From a virus: DNA of 40,771 nucleotides. The notes under the pieces are model-generated. The model searched no databases, was not told where the DNA came from, and was given only the letters and a program-made list of their open reading frames with translations. The stretch lies in IMG/VR virus record IMGVR_UViG_3300008107_005178, positions 1-40,771 of that record; one strand, given 5' to 3'. This document shows, one piece after another, positions 37,836 to 40,771 of the stretch; within the stretch, counting starts at the first letter, position 1; the number at the start of each line of letters is the position of its first letter. Made by a program: the position numbers and the translations under genes.

Positions 37836-38536
37836 TTGTTTTTACCTGCTTTCATATTGGCTAACCAATGTGCCATACGTTGTTTTTCGCCTGTACTATT
37901 TTTGGCAGTCTTGCGCAAGTCACTAACACTGGCTTTGGTATTTACTCCGCTACGTTTGGCCAAGCCTTTACGTCCTGGATTCTTCCCATCTGCAAAGTTT
38001 TCCTCTACACCTTGTTTGCTAGGAACTCGAAATGCCCAAATAGTTGCTTTACCGTCCCTTGCCATCATAGCAGTAAGTCTTGTATTACCACCAATAAGTT
38101 CTTTTTGACCATCACTATAAACAGCAACAATAGGCATTTCAACTGTGCCTTTTTCAAGTTGTGCTAGGGCACGTTTTTGTTTTTCCGGATGTAATAATTT
38201 AAAACTATCTGGATCAGCGGCATCTGTGTTGTTGATATTTTGAGCATTGTTGATAGTTATTGCCTTGCCTTTCCGAGCAAGTTCGATCCAAGCATCTTTA
38301 CCTAACTTTACAAACTCTGGATAGCGTTCTGCTTCTTCCCATTCATTACTAAAATTTGGTTCTACAAATTTCATACCATCTGCAAGTTCATGTATGCTTT
38401 CTCCGCCATCGCCTCCACCGTCACCACTATATCCAACACTTGATCCATATAGTCCATAAGGACCAGGACCATATGCCGCCCACTTAGGTTGTTTGCGTTT
38501 CTTTTTTCTTTCAGTGATAAACTCGTGGGCTCTCAT
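37832..38536 (-). CDS. ParB-like fold protein with capsid-targeting-like N-terminus
   Basis: The 234-residue protein begins MRAHEFITERKKKRKQP, then has a Gly/Tyr-rich linker, a ParB-type motif KELIGGNTRLTAMMARDG, and a basic tail (GRKGLAKRSGVNTKASVSDL). ATG 38536 overlaps the upstream stop (TGATG); the longer frame adds nine residues. It may be a packaged DNA-binding or nuclease-like protein. Confidence 0.75.
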   Translation of the reverse strand: MRAHEFITERKKKRKQPKWAAYGPGPYGLYGSSVGYSGDGGGDGGESIHELADGMKFVEPNFSNEWEEAERYPEFVKLGKDAWIELARKGKAITINNAQNINNTDAADPDSFKLLHPEKQKRALAQLEKGTVEMPIVAVYSDGQKELIGGNTRLTAMMARDGKATIWAFRVPSKQGVEENFADGKNPGRKGLAKRSGVNTKASVSDLRKTAKNSTGEKQRMAHWLANMKAGKNK

Positions 38537-38712
38537 CAAGTTACCTTCGTTGGATTGCAACAAAATCTTGGATCACACCAGTCATGTTGTGGATCGTATT
38601 CTTGTCCAATATAACCAGCGTAGGCTAAACTCATGCCAATGCCGTATATGGCAAAACCTGTGATCATACTTTTACACAGGGCTGTAAGGGTTGCGCGGTT
38701 TATCATATCCAT
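38536..38712 (-). CDS. 58-residue single-pass membrane protein
   Basis: A short ORF starts at ATG 38712 with AGGA upstream and ends in a TGATG overlap with the next gene. One hydrophobic helix (MITGFAIYGIGMSLAYAGYI) is followed by a Cys/Asp/Pro-rich tail with CDPRFCC. The tail may be periplasmic. A lysis or envelope role is possible but unproven. Confidence 0.62.
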   Translation of the reverse strand: MDMINRATLTALCKSMITGFAIYGIGMSLAYAGYIGQEYDPQHDWCDPRFCCNPTKVT

Positions 38713-38740
38713 CGTCCTCAGGGTATACTGGGTAGTCCAT
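38672..38740 (-). CDS. 22-residue Pro/Tyr/Asp-rich microprotein
   Basis: A tiny ORF begins in a TAATG overlap with the secreted nuclease gene and lies nested with the start of the 58-residue membrane protein in another frame. The product begins MDYPVYPEDDGYDKPRNP. Evidence is limited to the overlap and composition. Confidence 0.4.
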   Translation of the reverse strand: MDYPVYPEDDGYDKPRNPYSPV

Positions 38741-39180
38741 TACTGACACCAGCTTTGTTTGGCATCGCCGTAGTATTCACGAGCTAGGCCGTTAGCAATA
38801 AGTCCCTGACGAATGCTCTGTCCGTTTACCAAGATATCTCCCAATATACGGCCACCAAACTTATCCCATCCATAGATAATAACTTGGTGTTTGTTTGAGG
38901 ATTGTAGGGCTTGAGTTGTAAATTTACTCGCCAATTGGGCTCGCTGGTCTTCTTGTGGACATTGAGCTCTGTGTCCTTTTTCTGGCGTGTCGACTCCGTA
39001 GATTCTAACAGCAAGTTCGGGTTTAAGCGGCTGTGGGAGAAAGGGTGCGGCGATTACAATAGTATCGCCATCACTCACTCGTAAAATTTGTGCATCATAT
39101 GTTGCTGATTTTGCAGGCATCTTGTTCTGTGCAAGTGCTAGCATGGGCACTGCCAGTAAAACTAATAATAACTTTTTCAT
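38740..39180 (-). CDS. Secreted staphylococcal-nuclease-like enzyme
   Basis: The 146-residue protein has a signal peptide (MKKLLLVLLAVPMLALA) and a thermonuclease domain: VSDGDTIVI, VRIYGVDTPEKG (catalytic Arg and Glu), YGWDKFGGRILGDI (second Arg) and LIANGLAREYYG. It would cleave nucleic acid in the periplasm, perhaps destroying incoming DNA from other phages or recycling nucleotides. It sits behind an exact late promoter. Confidence 0.92.
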   Translation of the reverse strand: MKKLLLVLLAVPMLALAQNKMPAKSATYDAQILRVSDGDTIVIAAPFLPQPLKPELAVRIYGVDTPEKGHRAQCPQEDQRAQLASKFTTQALQSSNKHQVIIYGWDKFGGRILGDILVNGQSIRQGLIANGLAREYYGDAKQSWCQ

Positions 39181-39205
39181 TATAACTCCAATAATAGTAT
39201 CTGAT

Positions 39206-39213
39206 TATTTATA
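39206..39213 (-). promoter_or_regulatory. T4-type late promoter (exact) before the secreted nuclease
   Basis: The minus strand reads TATAAATA, 26 bases before the nuclease ATG. The match and spacing equal those of T4 late promoters. Confidence 0.75.
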
Positions 39214-39802
39214 CTGTTTTTTCAGTGTATTCACACTTGTTCCAACCTAATAAGAACTGTGCTTTCCAATCATTTTGTGCAAATCCTTTTAAATTTTGCC
39301 AATTAGATCGTTCTGCCCATATACGTTGTGCGGCGTCTTGCCAGTCAGTATGACGCACTGCGTACTCCATGTATATCATACGATTTTTAAAGTGCTCATA
39401 ATCAATACTGTCAAACTCAACATGTAATACTTCAAATAGAGTACCGTCAGGTGCTATACCGTCTAACGCAAAGTCAAATCCCCACTTGGGACGAGTACGC
39501 AACAAATAGTTGACAGTAGGAATTGTTGACTGTAATTGTTTTAATTGCTCTTGTGCTTCGCCACCATAGTAGCATCTGCAAAGGAACATACAATGATCTA
39601 AAATGAGTTCTGAATCAGTACGCTCTAATTTAAACCAAGGTTCTTGCCAGCAGGTGTGATTCAGTATAGGATTGTTAATGGGATAACCCATTTGGGCATA
39701 AAACTTCTGTTCTGCCTTGTTGAGTTCAAATCCGTCTTTGTCATAGTATTGAAAATCTTCAGCAGTCACTAGTGCAGTGTTAATACAAATAGGGTTAGAC
39801 AT
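39209..39802 (-). CDS. Phage protein, unknown function
   Basis: The 197-residue protein is rich in Trp, Tyr and Cys and contains KWGFDFALDGIAPDGTLFEV and FKNRMIYMEYAVRHTDW. ATG 39802 is preferred; a GTG 13 codons earlier is possible. No family is recognised. It follows two proteins with capsid-targeting-like ends. Confidence 0.65.
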   Translation of the reverse strand: MSNPICINTALVTAEDFQYYDKDGFELNKAEQKFYAQMGYPINNPILNHTCWQEPWFKLERTDSELILDHCMFLCRCYYGGEAQEQLKQLQSTIPTVNYLLRTRPKWGFDFALDGIAPDGTLFEVLHVEFDSIDYEHFKNRMIYMEYAVRHTDWQDAAQRIWAERSNWQNLKGFAQNDWKAQFLLGWNKCEYTEKTV

Positions 39803-39849
39803 CAATTTTATATCTTGTCTAGCAAACAATTTTTGCTCCACTAATTTTA

Positions 39850-40242
39850 TTAGGCGTGCATTCCAAAGTTTCCGCTCATTCTAACTTGCTCAATATTATT
39901 GCGTGTTGCATAATCATCTATACGCATGGCTAATTGAAAGTCTAAAATAGTCAGACCTTTGACATCAAATGTAGTAGTCTTCACAGTGACCTCTGCAACA
40001 TCCTGTGTTACTTCAGCAAAGTGATCCATCTTTTCACAGAGCTGGTTAATAACACTTGTAAACTCTAAAGCATGCCTATGATCGTTGGCTACATATTTGG
40101 CTTGCAGTGTAAGATGATCTAACATTTCCCAATCAGGCAAATACTTAGATTTAAGATCGTTTAAGGCATCGTTTTTAGGTTTAAATTCTTCAAGATTATC
40201 TTTTCTAAATTTACCTTCAATCACGTTGATCCAATTTCTCAT
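39850..40242 (-). CDS. Helical protein with capsid-targeting-like N-terminus
   Basis: The 130-residue protein starts MRNWINVIEGKF, similar in spacing to T4 targeting peptides (a hydrophobic-x-Glu cleavage site near residue 9). The rest is helical with a beta segment (DVAEVTVKTTTFDVKGLTIL). It starts in an ATGA overlap with the previous gene. Probably a virion protein. Confidence 0.65.
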   Translation of the reverse strand: MRNWINVIEGKFRKDNLEEFKPKNDALNDLKSKYLPDWEMLDHLTLQAKYVANDHRHALEFTSVINQLCEKMDHFAEVTQDVAEVTVKTTTFDVKGLTILDFQLAMRIDDYATRNNIEQVRMSGNFGMHA

Positions 40243-40664
40243 TGTGTACGATCCTTATTATCTATTGCGCCACCTGTAACCCAAGCAGTACAACTACGGG
40301 TACCTGCGCATTTGAAATGTAAAAAGTTACAATATCCTAAATCTGCTCGATGTATAGTAGCCATAGCGTCAGTTTCTTTGCTGTTGCCTTTGATACCTTC
40401 TTCAATACATGCCCACATTTTATCACTTACATCAAATGCCGCACAGTTACCACACTTCATTGTCTTGGCAGTCTTTTCCGTTATGTTCCAACGTTTGGCA
40501 GCATCTTTCCAATATGAGCCAGGCTCATCTGGGTTGGCTGGACCGTAGTGATAATCATCAATGGCCTTCTGACGATTCTTCAAGTTAACATCTATGTCGT
40601 AGGTAGCAATAGGACAGCCCTTGTTGGCTGCTTCTACGATGTTAATATATTTTCTGTAGGTCAT
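40239..40664 (-). CDS. Cysteine-rich phage protein with capsid-targeting-like N-terminus
   Basis: The 141-residue protein begins MTYRKYINIVEA, resembling T4 internal-protein leaders. It contains PANPDEPGSYWKDAAKRWN and a cysteine set CGNCAAF, WACIEE, GYCNF, KCAG and SCTAWV that could bind a metal or Fe-S cluster. Such proteins recur in marine T4-like phages but their role is unknown. It overlaps genes on both sides as ATGA. Confidence 0.72.
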   Translation of the reverse strand: MTYRKYINIVEAANKGCPIATYDIDVNLKNRQKAIDDYHYGPANPDEPGSYWKDAAKRWNITEKTAKTMKCGNCAAFDVSDKMWACIEEGIKGNSKETDAMATIHRADLGYCNFLHFKCAGTRSCTAWVTGGAIDNKDRTQ

Positions 40665-40771
40665 CTCTGTTCAATCCAACTTAGACTGGCCACGGCTTTT
40701 TTGTTGGCATTTTTAGCGGCAATGGCGATTGTTACCGTATCGCTGACTGTGCCCATACTGCCTCGTCCTAA
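40661..40771 (-). CDS. 3' end of a protein cut by the window edge
   Basis: Only the last 36 codons are present, including GTVSDTVTIAIAAKNANKKA and ending LSWIEQR. The stop overlaps the start of the next gene as ATGA. Too short to assign. Confidence 0.6.
   Translation of the reverse strand, partial: LGRGSMGTVSDTVTIAIAAKNANKKAVASLSWIEQR

Noticed and set aside
1-40771. CRISPR arrays, insertion sequences and an integrase
   Set aside because: No regularly spaced direct repeats with unique spacers, no transposase or integrase motifs and no terminal inverted repeats were seen.

Overview
This window looks like part of the genome of a large tailed phage of the T4-like myovirus type, not a bacterial chromosome. 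Genes are packed into long strand-coherent blocks with start/stop overlaps. The window also holds a tRNA cluster, a PAAR spike-tip protein, a beta-helix tail fibre protein, several small virion-type proteins, T4-type late promoters (variants of TATAAATA), and phage versions of ribonucleotide reductase, dihydrofolate reductase, dCMP deaminase, glutaredoxin and ClpP. Consensus TTGACA/TATAAT promoters for host sigma-70 drive many early or accessory genes. The host is inferred to be a Gram-negative proteobacterium. A phage-borne pqqA, a beta/gammaproteobacterial-looking omega subunit, ErpA and a plcP/agt lipid pair fit an aquatic, probably methylotrophic (Methylophilaceae-like) host, but this is inference.

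Layout. 1-5.3 kb (+): tRNAs (partial, Gly-TCC, Asn-GTT, initiator-like Met-CAT, Val-TAC, Gly-GCC) interleaved with SGNH-type hydrolases, a short carbamoyltransferase, two HAD proteins, a parvulin and a phosphoribosyltransferase, plus a 340-nt gene-free stretch that looks like a structured RNA. 5.4-9 kb (+): an accessory island with ahpC-ahpD, a plcP-agt lipid-remodelling pair behind a Pho-box-like promoter, and a 23-residue pqqA with its own terminator. 9-15.9 kb (+): small zinc-binding proteins, a tyrosine phosphatase, a 107-nt tRNA-like RNA, a secreted HExxH protein, a ClpP-like protease, a structured RNA leader followed by rpoZ, dCMP deaminase, a cold-shock protein, a permuted (two-piece) tmRNA, a GIY-YIG protein and a ParB-like protein.

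15.9-33.7 kb (-): PAAR tip and structural genes, DHFR, a run of seven overlapping small genes sharing a C-terminal signature, a DUF3307 membrane protein, Bax inhibitor-1, glutaredoxin, nrdB, a class II aldolase, superoxide dismutase, nrdA, a tail fibre/pectate-lyase protein, a PD-(D/E)XK nuclease and small virion proteins. 33.8-35.4 kb (+): a short block with a cupin and an alpha/beta hydrolase. 35.4-40.8 kb (-): a virion protein, a class I amidotransferase-like protein, ErpA, a secreted nuclease, and several proteins whose N-termini resemble T4 capsid-targeting peptides.

How it fits together. Much of the accessory content appears to take over specific host systems: cofactor supply (PqqA), membrane phosphorus (PlcP/Agt), ribosome rescue (tmRNA), transcription (omega, cold-shock protein), peroxide and superoxide defence (AhpCD, SOD, glutaredoxin), Fe-S delivery (ErpA) and nucleotide supply (NrdAB, DHFR, deaminase). 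All function calls rest on motifs read by eye; no database search was run.
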